Position numbers and translations under genes: made by a program
Assembly: GCA_030015575.1 (NCBI GenBank)
Contig: CM057337.1
Span: forward strand, 337,848,583 to 337,912,582
DNA: 64,000 nucleotides
Origin: Agapanthus africanus
Taxonomy: Eukaryota > Streptophyta > Magnoliopsida > Asparagales > Amaryllidaceae
Direction: 5' to 3'
Shown: positions 46,239 to 57,654 of the stretch, one piece after another
Layout: each line of letters begins with the position of its first letter
Numbering within the stretch: the stretch's first letter is position 1
Notes under the pieces: generated by a model
Seen by the model: only the letters and a program-made list of their open reading frames with translations
The model's database searches: none
Told to the model about the DNA's origin: nothing

Positions 46239-46722
46239 GGGCAAAAATCCACATCGGGAGTTTCTAAAGAAACTGAAACTTGCAGATTTAGAATACCTTC
46301 TGGAGTGTGGTGACTAGAGTGGATTCCATCTAGGTCATCGCACAATGATAGTTGGATCCCGATCCCACTGATAAGTTGGATTACTCTCGGGAGATTATTT
46401 CACTTAACAATCAATGCTATAAACCAAGTAGGTGTCTAGAACGGTGTTAGCGGGGCTACGCCTCCAGGGAAAAGAGATTATTTAATTAAGGAACGTCGCG
46501 AAAGCGTTGGAAAACCTCCCTCGAAGTACCAACACCAGCCTGGCTGAAAGGTTAAGCAAGTATTGTGACGTGCGATTAATCCTGACTAGTTCTTCTTTTA
46601 GGGTTTGAAGAAGGATTTGAGGAAACAGTGGGAGCCATCCTGGTTAGATAAATCAATAAACCAATCTAATCTTGCAAGAGCGCACGCTGAGTGTTTCTTT
46701 TCTCTCTCTCCACGTAGCAACC

Positions 46723-48889
46723 ATTTCACGCCCTAATCAAGATAATAAAATGTATCGCTTGACCGATCCGAATTCTTATTCGGGGCTGGGGAACGTTGGT
46801 TCGGCTTTAACTTGTGACAACAGTCATAAGTATGAGTAAGGGAAAGAGGATTGTATGGATTCCAAGGATACCCGGTTGAAGAAGAAGCATGGTTTTGCAT
46901 CTACTTCAGGTGTTCTTGTAATTGAGAACTGCTTTACGATCAGCCCAACCTCCTGGGTACTTGATACCGGATCAGGATCTCATATCTATAATTTATTGTA
47001 GGGACTGAGAAAAAGTAGGAAAGTTGCACCTGGTGATATGTCGCTCAGAGTAGCGAACGGAGCACAAGTTAATGCTGCAGCCGTCGGTGAATATCACCTA
47101 GTGTTGCCAAATAGCAATATTATGATTTTGAACGATTGCTACTATGTACCTTCCATGGTTTGCAACATCATATCAGTTTCTTTACTCGATAAAGATGGAT
47201 ATAACTTTGTTCTTGATAGAAATATCATGAACATTTACCTTCATAAGGTACTGGTTGCAGAAGGTACACTGTGTAATGGTATCTACGTTCTAAATCAGAA
47301 TACAATTCTCAATATACAAAACACACGCAAGAGGAAGAATTCAGATACGAATGAATCCTACTTGTGGCATTGTAAACTTGGTCATATCGGAGAGAAAAGA
47401 CTAAGTAAGTTGCATAAAGATGGACTCTTGAATGCGTTCGAGTTTTCATCTTATGAAACTTGTCAGTCTTGTCTCAAAGGGAAAATGACTAAATCTCCGT
47501 TCACCGGACATGGAGAAAGAGCAACAGAGCTCTTGGGACTCATACATAGTGATGTATGTGGTCCGATGTCTATACATGCAAGGGGTGGGTTCTCGTACTT
47601 CATCGCATTCACTGATGATCTCTCTAGATTCGGATATGTGTATCTTATGAAACACAAATCCAAAAATTTTGAGAAATTCAAGGAATTCAGAAACGAAGTA
47701 GAGAACCAGACAGGCAAAAGTATCAAGATCCTCCGGTCTGATAGAGGAGGGGAGTACTTAAGCACGGAATTCCGAGATTACTTAAAAGAGAATGGTATTC
47801 TCTCTCAGCTTACTCCTCCTTATACACCACAGCACAACGGTGTATCGGAGAGAAGGAATCATACCCTATTGGATATGGTTCGATCCATGATGAGTAATGC
47901 TGAGTTACCTCTTTCATTCTGGAGACTTGCGCTAGAAACAGCGGCATACTTACTGAATCAGGTTCCATCTAAATCTGTGCCTAAGACTCCATATGAAATA
48001 TGGAGTGGTAAAAAACCGTATCTTGAACGTATTAAGATATGGGGTTGTCCGGCCTATGTAAAAGTATAAAATCTGGACAAGCTTAAGGCACGGTCAGTTT
48101 TGTACAAGTTTGTGGGATATCCTAGAAATTCTCTGGGATATCTGTTCTACCACACTGAGGAACAGAAAGTGTTCGTTGCTCGCCGCGCCACCTTTTTAGA
48201 GTGGCAATTTCTTGCAAAAGAAATAAGTGGGAGCACGGTAGAACTGGATGAAATATCTGATCCACAAACTCAAACTGAGGATTTAGCAGAACCAGAAAAT
48301 TCAATAGTCCCAGACGAACCTCAGCCACTCCGCAGATCTGGAAGGATTTCTCATCCGCCCGAGAGATACTACGGTTTTCTCATAGACGGGGATCGAGAGG
48401 ATTGCATCTTGGAAGAAGATGACCCTACCAGTTTCAGGCAGGCCATTATCAGTAGGGACTCTGATAAGTGGCTGGAAGCAATGCAATCCGAAATGGAGTC
48501 CATGTACACCAATAAAGTGTGGACCTTAGATATTGGTCCACCTGGGGTAAAACCCGTTGGATGCAAATGGATCTACAAAAGGAAACTTGGTGTAGATGGG
48601 CAGGTGGAAACCTATAAGGCTAGACTCGTTGCAAAAGGTTTTCGTCAAAGACCTGGTGTGGACTATGACAAAACTTTTTCTCCGGTGGCTATGCTCAAAT
48701 CCATTCGGATCCTACTTGCCATTGCTGCCTTCCATGACTATGAAATCTGGCAGATGGACGTTAAAACGGCTTTTCTAAATGGCTGTTTGGAAGAGTGCGT
48801 TTACATGGATCAACCAGAAGGTTTCGTAGACAGTGAGAGCAGCGGGAAGGTGTGCAAGTTGCTTAAATCCATTTATGGATTAAAGCAGG
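46723..48889 (+). pseudogene. Copia pol of C, first part (leader peptide to mid-RT)
   Basis: It begins with the gag-replacing peptide (SRPNQDNKMYRLTDPNSY...), whose ATG is ATT here. Protease follows with an intact DTGSG near 46965. The region from 47038 is open: GAG-pre-integrase, then integrase (HSDVCGPM, RSDRGGEYLS, PQHNGVSERRN). A TAA at 48067-48069 stands where Gln is expected, then RT is open to LLKSIYGLKQ. Other stops are TAA near 46842 and TAG near 46998. Element G cuts it at 48889. The second part is at 61852-62985. Confidence 0.87.
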
Positions 48890-50233
48890 TGTTCACATTA
48901 TAATATTGCAATTCATACGCCCCACTTTTATGCATTTTTTAAGTAAACAGGTACTTTTGACGCTCGTTTGTTGCATGATACAGGATACAGGATCTCGGAG
49001 CAAATACAGTGAAAAAGACAAAGATGATACAGGAAATGGACTTTTGACCAACCAGCACACGGATCTTACTCAAGCCGAGACGAAAAACAAGTGAAACGGT
49101 CAAAAGATCCTTACAAGTTTCACTAAGGATCTGGAGAATGCTAAGAAGCCCAATAGAGAAAAGAACAATGAAAATAGGAAGCCCAAGAGAAGAAAAACCA
49201 ATCACAGAAAGTTGGTGAGCCAAGCCCACCAAAAGGCCGCGTAACCGCGGCTAAAGGCATGTCTTTGCCGCGGAACCGCGGCCATATGGTTCCCGTGTCG
49301 GCACCGACTTCTTGTGTCGGTGTGTCGTTTCATATGTTGGGATTTTTAGGGGGCAAATATGTGATTTCATGTCTACGAGAGTCTGTAACCCTAGCTTCAC
49401 TAGTTGCTTATAAATTGTACTCAAGATCTGTAAAATGGCATGCCTCTTATCAATCAATAAAAGTTCAGACCTGTTGAGAGATCAAGAGCATCATCTTTTC
49501 TTGTAAGTTTTTAAATTCCTGCCTTAGGATAATTATTCTACTTGCCCTAGTCATCTAATTGTTGCCTTAGTTTAATTTGTGTAATCCTCTTTAATCTGCA
49601 GTAAGTAATTACCCTTTAAAACATAACATAAAAAATGTCTCTTTGTAATAATTCCCTAATGAGCGAGTAAAATCCTCGCTCGTTAGGGTTAGGAACAAGA
49701 GAGGGAGTGAGAGATGGATGTCTCTCACCTCCTTCAAGACCAACATATTTTTTAAAAAACGAAATATTCATGCACGCATGTATGATCCGCCCCCTATGGC
49801 ACCCTACCTACAAGGAAAAGGTGAACCGTAGTATAAAAGGCCGGACATATATGACGTCCATAAAGATCACAGCAATTAATAGGAAGGGACGGACAAGGAT
49901 CTAGAGGAAGAAACTTTGTTTCTTCCCGATCATCCTAATCCCCTTTGCTAATAATTGATGTGATTTTTCTAAAAAGATTAAATCAACGGCATTGAAAGAG
50001 GTGAAAACATTGATCTCAACATCCCTACCTTCGACCTAACCCTAACGAGTTCTTTCATATCACATAAATTCGTCTTAAATTCAATCGACAGAAACCAAAC
50101 AACCAACGTAATCAACTCGTTAAAACACAAAAATAGAAACTAACACATCCCTGCGGATCGACCCGTATTCACCGGCTAGCTGCAAAGCGACGCCGTTTCT
50201 GATTACGGTAAACTACAAACTTTGGATAAATCA
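48890..50233 (+). repeat. 5' LTR of G
   Basis: TGTTCACATTATAATATTGC...GATAAATCA. It includes an AATAAA at about 49455 (probable polyadenylation region) and the GC-rich hairpin at 49235-49287. Confidence 0.92.
49235..49287 (+). promoter_or_regulatory. GC-rich double-palindrome hairpin in G 5' LTR
   Basis: ggccgcgtaaccgcggct-aaaggca pairs with tgtcttt-gccgcggaaccgcggcc. The design matches the copia leader hairpins: two CCGCGG-type blocks per arm and an extended inner stem. The same hairpin is at 60349-60401 in the 3' LTR. Confidence 0.62.
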
Positions 50234-50235
50234 AA

Positions 50236-50253
50236 TGGCGCCGTTGCCGGGGA
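50236..50253 (+). other. Primer binding site of G (tRNA-Asp)
   Basis: TGGCGCCGTTGCCGGGGA matches the complement of the plant tRNA-Asp(GUC) 3' end over 18 bases, two bases after the LTR. It is the usual Athila-lineage primer site. Confidence 0.9.
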
Positions 50254-51356
50254 TGGCGTAATTTTCTCTTTTTGTATGATTTCGGGTTGATATAAATTTT
50301 GAAAAATTATAAAAAATCAGAAAATACAAAATACAAAAATTATCTTTTCATTATTTTTATCTGTTTGAAGGGTTTCTTGCTTGAATCTTGCAGGAACAAC
50401 AAAGCATCGCGGATCTGGAGTTTTACAGAAGGTCAAAACAGGAAAAGGAGCATAAGAACAGAGAGGAATTTTAAGCACAGAACAGTACAAAAAGTTTCAG
50501 AGCCTGATTCCCTTGAAGCACCGCGTTTCCGCCGCACTATGCTACCCTAGGCCGCGGTTCCGCCGCCATCTAGCCACGTCAGCACATAAAATTTGCATGG
50601 TTAGATCCCTCTTTCTCCCCTCTGAAACCTCCATATCTCCACTGTAAAAATTTTCTGCAGGTTTCTTTGCGCTAAAAAAAATCTTCTTCCCCCTTCTGAA
50701 TAACAGATTTGCTGCAGGTTTCTTTGCGCCGCGCTAAAATTGATTGCAAGTGAATTTTTGTTTTGCATAATTTAATTGGACTTAAGGGGCTAATTGACCA
50801 AACTCAGATTGGGTGGGGATTTCATCACCCTTCCCAGGACCCCAGAAAACACCTAAAGCATTTTGCATCGACCACAATTAATTAAAAAAGACTAGACTCA
50901 GACCTAAGGACAGCGAGCTCAATAGGAAAAGGACTTGGGTAGGCATCAGCCGTTTATCCTAACCGACATTGCAGTGTCTAGGCTAGTGGTTATTAATTAG
51001 GCCCACTGTAATGGTGGTTCCTTCCCACTTACCTGGCCGTACTTGTCCGTGAAGAGGCGGTTTGAGGTCCTATTTCTAGCCCTAGTTAGGAGCTGTCTAG
51101 TAGACCTAGGCGACCCTAGATCTAGGCCTGATTGTGCATGTGTGGTTGATACAGTTGTGTCACGAGTCCTTTTTCAAAAACCTCTTTGCAAAACTCCCAC
51201 ATAAAACAAAAAAAAATATAAATAAAACTCTTCAAAACTTGCAACTTTTCGCAAAAAGAAAACCTGCAAATTCACCACACCACTTTCCCTCACTGACGTT
51301 ATCTTACCCCCACATTCTGTTTTTCTTTTTTCTGACTGCACTATCCCCTTTAGTGT
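50254..51356 (+). other. Leader of G
   Basis: 1.1 kb between primer site and gag, without a credible ORF. It holds a weaker GC-rich pair at 50519-50568 (ccgcgtttccgccgc and ccgcggttccgccgc, same orientation) and pyrimidine-rich sequence before gag. Its first 486 bp are duplicated at 61366-61851. Confidence 0.8.
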
Positions 51357-53231
51357 ATGTCACTTTGGACTAGGGATACAGACGCCCGATTAGTCCGCGT
51401 TTCGTTGGTACCGACCAGCGAACCCTTCGACACCGAAGTCGAAAATCCGTCCACTTTCTTACCTTCACCTTCAACTTCTTTCACCGAAGGTATGTCGGGA
51501 TTCAACCCCAACAATACCTTACCGACGGGAAGGATTCCACCTCCGTTAGGTGCGAATGACCCGAACCAGCCGCCTGTTGAAGCGCCCGCACGAGTTGCGC
51601 TCCAGGACCTCTTTTACCCCATCCGCACTTCTTTACCCACCTGTCTTTCACCCCCACCGGCAAATGGGGACAATTTTGAGATTAAACCACATTTCATCAA
51701 TATGCTGCCGAAATTTCATGGTTTGGAAACTGAAGACGCTTATATCTTTATTAATAAATTCCAAAATGTGTGCGCTATGATGAAAACGACCCAATTGAGT
51801 GATGACGCTATAAGGCTAAGGGTCATTCCTTTCACCTTATGTGACCTAGCCGAGAACTGGCTATATAGCACCGCATCACATTCTATTAGAAATTGGGATG
51901 AGTTTGTGAAAGCTTTTCTAAAAAAGTTTTATCCTCACCATAAAACTGCCAGAATCCGCAATGAAATAATTCAATTCTCACAACTTCCTTCCGAACCATT
52001 CTGGAAGTGCTTCGAGAGATTCAAGGACCTATTAGTTCAATGCCCTCATCATGGGATAGAAAGTTGGCAACTTTGCCAAACATTATACGAGGGATTGAAC
52101 TCGGCAACGAAGCAGTTGCTAGAAACCATCTGTCAATGTCATTTTCTCTCTAAGTCTAGTGATGAAGCGTGGCAGTTTCTCGAGGATCTTAGTGAGCAGA
52201 CAATACAGTGGGAGAGCACTAAGAGCACATCATCTTCTAGTGGTCAATCTAGGGCAGGCATACATCAAGTAGAGATGTCGATTGCCATGAAGGCCGAGAT
52301 GGCCGCTCTTACGAAAAAGCTAGAAGCGATCGAGACCAAAATCTCATCGTCTTCTCCTGCCCCTGCTACGCCCCCACGAACTGTCTGTGCTTGTTGTGCG
52401 GATCCATCGCACCTGACCGAAGAGTGTCCTTATAATGCATCTACACAAGGACAGGATCAAGTCAATGATGCATTTCAGCAACGACAAAGAAACGATCCGT
52501 ACTCTTCGACGTATAATCCGGGGTGGAGGAGTCACCCAAATTTCGCTTGGAACCAAAATCAACAATTCCAAGGAAATAATAATAATTTTCAAAGATCTCC
52601 TCCTCCTCCACAACAACAACAACAAGCACCCTCGCAAACTCAATATCAACCGCAACAATTTCAACAACCTTACCCTAATCAGGTGAACAATTTTGTGCCA
52701 AACAATGCTTACCAGCTAAACAATTATGTTCAACCTAATAATGATAAGGTTAGCTCGCTCGAATGAAGTCTAGATGCGTTCCTTAAGCAATCTACACAGT
52801 CTACAGCAAGACTTGAGACTTCTATTCAATCTTTAGTGCAAAATAGTGCCTCACACGATCAAAGCATCAAATCTATTGAGGCACAAATTGCACAACTCAA
52901 TGCAGCTTTGAGCGAGAGTGAAAAAGGAAAACTCCCGTCTCAACCGTTGCCCAACCCCGGTCACGCACATGCTGCACACAATCAGCAAAATCATAACGTA
53001 AATTCTGTGACCACGTTGAGATCGGGAAAAGTGTTGCGAAACAATATGGGCATTAACAATGACTCCCCTGCCGGTGGGCCTTCTTCATCTTCTTCACCAT
53101 CTTCTTCATCTTTAGAGCCTATTCTCCACCCTTCACATGGCTCTACCTCTTCTAGCTTGAATGTACCTAATTCTCACGACACGAACACATCTACACGGGG
53201 TGCCGTTCCAACTCGACAATCTGATCCGTAA
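51357..53231 (+). pseudogene. Athila-like gag of G
   Basis: The central capsid-like gag domain reads AENWLYS...WDEFVKAFLKKFYPHHKT...EIIQFSQLPSEPFWKCFERFKDLLVQCPHHG, typical of the Athila/Tat group. A coiled-coil-like stretch follows, then a zinc knuckle C-X2-C-X4-H-X4-C (CCADPSHLTEEC) near 52395, then Gln/Asn/Pro-rich sequence. TGA at 52764-52766 interrupts it, and the same frame goes on to TAA at 53229-53231 and then into pol. Gag would build the virus-like particle. The start at 51357 is the first in-frame ATG, and the true start could also be the Met at 51492 (MSGFNPNN). Confidence 0.87.
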
Positions 53232-53234
53232 AAA

Positions 53235-56200
53235 TTGGACTCAACCACCTTTCAAAATGTTCATTTTCCTAATCGATTGAGATCCAATAAACCAACTCCT
53301 CAAATGGAGAAGATTGTCGAGTTGTTCAAACAGGTTAGCATAAATATCCCTCTTTTGGATGCAATTCAGCAAGTTCCTTCATATGCCAAAATTTTAAAGG
53401 ACTTCTGCACCAAAAAGAGGAAGTCGCAAGTGCCAAAGAAAGTTTTTGTGGCTAGTGCTATTAGTGATGCTCTTGTAAATTCCCTTCCCCCAAAACAAAA
53501 GGACCCCGGGTGTCCTACCATTTCGATAACAATTGGGGACAAGAACATCAATAGAGCACTATTAGATCTTGGCGCGAGCGTAAATTTGCTACCCTATTCT
53601 GTGTACGAGCAATTGGACGTTGGAGAGCTTAAGCCCACTCACTGTACTCTCCAAATGGCTGACCGGTCAATAACCCATCCTAGGGGAGAGCTGGAGGATG
53701 TGTTAATAAGAGTAGGGGATTTCATTTTCCCCGTTGACTTTATTGTGATGGACACACAACCTGTTGCTAACCCCCGGAACCAAATTCCGGTAATACTTGG
53801 TCGACCATTTTTGGCTACTTCCAACGCAGTGATCAATTGTCGTAATGGTTCAATGAACCTATCTTTCGGCAATATGACAATTGAGCTCAATATTTTCAAG
53901 TTAGGAAGTCAGCCTACTGAGCCCAATGCTAGCGTACTTGATGTTTGCTCGATCAATGAGATCGCGGAGGAGGACTGTGAATTCGAGAATTTTTTGTTCG
54001 ATCACAGCAATGTTAATGCCACTAGTGCGTTCCTCTTAGAATCCGACGCAGCTTTCACCACGGATAATGATTTTGAGTGTTTTACATTCGTCGACGACTT
54101 TGAAGACTCATCACCTGAATTGGAGTCTTTTGCTTTTTCGGATGAGTTAGTTGAACCATCCGACACTGTTGCGTACACTCGGTTCGAACCTTTGATGGAA
54201 TCATTCGAGTTTGAAACAACTACCCCATTGTTACCATCTATTGTTTCACCTCCTAAACTCGAATTAAAGCTTTTGCCGACACACCTAAAATATGCTTATC
54301 TAGGTGATAATGAGACCTTACCTGTCATTATATCAGCCTCTCTAGCTCTTGAGCAAGAGAAGGCTCTTTTGATGGTCTTACATAATAATCGGCAAGCTTT
54401 CGGCTGGTCTATGGCGGACATTAAGGGGATTAGTCCCCTCATAGTCGAACATCATATACACTTAATGGATGATGCCAAGCCAGCACGAGATCCACAAAGG
54501 CGCCTCAACACCATCATGAAAGAGGCTGTTAAGAAGGAAATTGTCAAATGTCTGGATAGCGGTATCATTTACCCTATCTCGGATAGCCAATGGGTGAGCC
54601 CAATCCACGTTGTGCCAAAGAAATCGGGCATTACGGTCATTACAAACGAGGCAAATGAGTTGATCCCCACTCGCACCCAAACTGGGTGGCGAGTCTGCAT
54701 AGACTATAGGAAACTCAATGCCGCAACAAGGAAGGACCACTTTCCTTTATCTTTCATTGACCAAATGCTCGAGAGATTGGCAGGGCACGAGTTCTACTGC
54801 TTTCTCGATGGCTATTCCGGTTACAATCAAGTCCCCATCGCCAAAGAGGATCAAGACAAGACAACATTCACTTGTCCTTTTGGCACTTTTGCTTATCGTC
54901 GCATGCCCTTTGGGTTATGCAACGCACCCGCTACATTTCAGCGGTGTATGATGGGGATCTTTTCAGACATGGTTGAAAAGTTCTTGGAGATTTTTATGGA
55001 TGATTTCTCCATCTTTGGCGGCTCCTTCGACGAGTGTTTACGCCATCTTGACGCTGTTCTTACCCGCTGCAGGGATAAGAACCTAACATTGAATTAGGAG
55101 AAGTGCCATTTCATGGTGCGAGAGGGCATCGTCTTAGGACATGTCATCTCGCAAAACGGCATCGAGGTTGACAGGGCTAAAATCGAAGTGATTTCTAACC
55201 TACCTCCCCCAAAATGCGTCAAAGATATTAGAGCCTTCCTTGGCCACGCCGGTTTCTACAGACGGTTTATCAAGGACTTTAGCAAGATTGCTAGACCCTT
55301 GACTCTCTTACTGGCCAAGGACACGACCTTCGCTTTCGACTCCACGTGCACTGAAGCATTCGAGTCTTTAAAACATTCACTTATCACTGCGCCCATCCTC
55401 TCATCTCCCGACTGGACGCACCCTTTTGAAATCATGTGCGACGCATCAGACTTTGCTATTGGCGCTGTTCTTGGACAGCACATTAATAAGATGCCGCACG
55501 TTATTTATTATGCTAGCCGAACACTAAATGAGGCCCAACTTAATTACACAACAACAGAGAAAGAATTTTTAGCTGTTGTGTTTGCACTCGAAAAATTTCG
55601 GCCTTATTTAATCGGCTCTCCAGTCGTTGTTTATACTGATCATTCGGCTCTTCGCCACCTTTTTGCGAAGAAGGATGCTAAGTCAAGGCTAATACGTTGG
55701 ATCCTTTTATTGCAAGAGTTTGACCTTGTCATTAAGGACAAAAAGGGATGTGAAAACGTAGTAGCTGATCACCTATCACGACTTCCTTCGTCGCCCACGC
55801 TCGATCTTCCAATCACTGACGTTTTTCCCGACGAGAAACTCTTGACCATTTCTTGCGAACCATGGTTCGCCGATATTGTAAACTATTTAGCCACCGGCCT
55901 GATTCCTAATGATTGGTCGAAACAGGATAAGCTTCGATTTTTGTCCCAAGTAAAGCATTTTTACTGGGATGAACCCTATCTTTTTAAATACTGTTCCGAC
56001 CAAATCATTCGTCGGTGTGTGCCCGAGAGTGAGGTCAAGAGCGTGCTGTCTTTCTGCCACGATCAAGCATGTGGCGGACACTTTGGCCTAAAGAAGACAG
56101 CCGAAAAAGTTTTGCAGTGTGGTTTCTATTGGCCACGACTCTTCAAGGATGCATTTGAATACTGCAAAACTTGCTCCCGGTGCCAACACTTGGGCCGGAT

Positions 56201-57152
56201 TTCGCGGAGAAACGAAATGCCACTCCAACCCATTTTGGTAGTGGACATTTTTGATGTTTGGGGTATAGATTTCATGGGACCATTTCCTAACTCTTTTGGA
56301 AATGTGTATATTCTGTTGGCAGTTGACTATGTTTCTAAGTGGGTCGAGGCTGTGCCCAGCCGAACGAACGATAATAAAGTTGTCGTTCGATTTCTTAAAG
56401 AACACATATTTTCTCGATTTGGGCACCCTCGGGCGATAATAAGTGATAATGGTTCTCACTTCTGCAATAGGACTTTCGAGTCCTTAATGCGTAAATACTC
56501 TATCACCCACAAATTGTCAACGCCGTATCACCCCCAAACATGTGGGCAAGCCGAGGTTTCAAATCGGCAAATAAAACAAATTTTGGAGAAAACGGTTTCC
56601 AAAAACCGTAAGGATTGGTCACTTAAATTGATAGATGCACTATGGGCTTTCCGTACTGCATATAAGACCGATCTTGGTATGTCTCCATACCGGCTTGTGT
56701 ACGGGAAGGCTTGCCACCTCCCAGTGGAGATCGAGCATAGAGCATTTTGGGCTATCAAAGAGCTGAATTTGTCTTTAGGAGATGCGGGCAGCAACAGAAA
56801 GCTGCAATTGAATGAGTTGGAGGAGCTGAGGGATGAGGCATATGATAATGCCATAACTGCTAAAAACCGAGCCAAGGTGTTCCACGATAAACACCTTTTG
56901 CGAAAAACTTTCGAACCTGGTCAACAGGTTCTACTTTATGACACTCGGTTACATTTTCATCCCGGGAAGCTTCGGTCCAGATGGAGAGGACCTTTTGTAG
57001 TCCGCACCGTTTATCCGCACGGTGCGGTTGATCTTGAGAACCCTGAAGACGGTACCTTATTCAAGGTAAATGGGCATCGACTAAAACCGTTCTTCACAGC
57101 GGATCCTTCGGAGGAGCTCCTGTTTTTGCAGGAGCCGATTTACACTGATTGA
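53235..57152 (+). pseudogene. Athila-like pol of G: protease, RT, RNase H, integrase
   Basis: The frame continues from gag. Protease has LLDLGASVNLLPYSVYEQL (residues ~107-125; DLGAS is the Athila/Tat form of the active site), followed by an acidic linker. RT has WVSPIHVVPKK, YRRMPFGLCNAPATFQRCM and EIFMDDFSIFG (FMDD catalytic). TAG at 55095-55097 sits inside RT-thumb, where the group has Trp. RNase H has [19 protein letters not shown] and [10 protein letters not shown]. The integrase zinc segment is ACGGHFG...CKTCSRCQ, and the core has [17 protein letters not shown] and [11 protein letters not shown], giving D, D and E. The C-terminal part ends [10 protein letters not shown]. Apart from the stops it is intact over 1300 codons. 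Confidence 0.9.
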
Positions 57153-57654
57153 TCTTCCTCCGCTTTCACCCCCAAACTTCGTTTCCCGTAGACACTATTT
57201 CAAATAAGTTTGGGGGTGTGTATATTATTTGTATATATTTCCAAAATACTATAAAAAAAATATTAAAAAAAATATAAAAAAAAATAATAACAAAAATAAT
57301 AATTTTTTGGACCTAATTGCAAATTTGCAGATTAAGAGCTGTTTTTACAAATAAACCCCTCGTCTTAGAGGGTATTTTATGCAAATCACACTCCCATCCC
57401 CTATTTAAAGGACCCCGACCCCCCTGTTCTTTTAACCTAAAAATTTTTCTTCTCATCAAACCCTAGCCGCCACCCCCTAGCCCCTGCAGAAAAATCTCGC
57501 TGCGCCGCCACCAGATCGCCGCGGATCCGCCGCCCTTACCGTCTCCTGCCGCGCAGCCGCCGCCTTGCCTCGTCACCCCCTGAAATTTTCAGAGGAGGTA
57601 AATCTGAGCCTTTACTCTCTGTTCCTGCATATATTTTTTCTCTGAAACATCTAA
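57153..57654 (+). other. Spacer between pol and ORF3 of G
   Basis: No gene. It contains AAGTTTGGGGGT at 57207-57218, an A/T-rich run to 57310, and a GC-rich pair of the palindrome type at 57515-57563 (gccgcggatccgccgcc, then gccgcgcagccgccgcc) about 90 bp before ORF3's ATG. Confidence 0.7.

Larger units (their letters stand above)
44434..46722 (+). other. Leader of C
   Basis: About 2.3 kb without a credible ORF. It carries the complete set of leader structures: GC-rich hairpin, GGCTCG hairpin, CCGTTAG hairpin, tandem module, three same-loop hairpins, and a GAAA hairpin at 46492-46508. It ends in tttctctctctccac before the ORF. Confidence 0.8.

Noticed and set aside
46300..46722. Self-splicing intron in the conserved leader end
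   Set aside because: There is a GNRA hairpin, but I could not find the paired core elements of a group I or II intron.
52344..52667. Antisense ORF across G gag
   Set aside because: Shadow of the Gln/Asn-rich end of gag.
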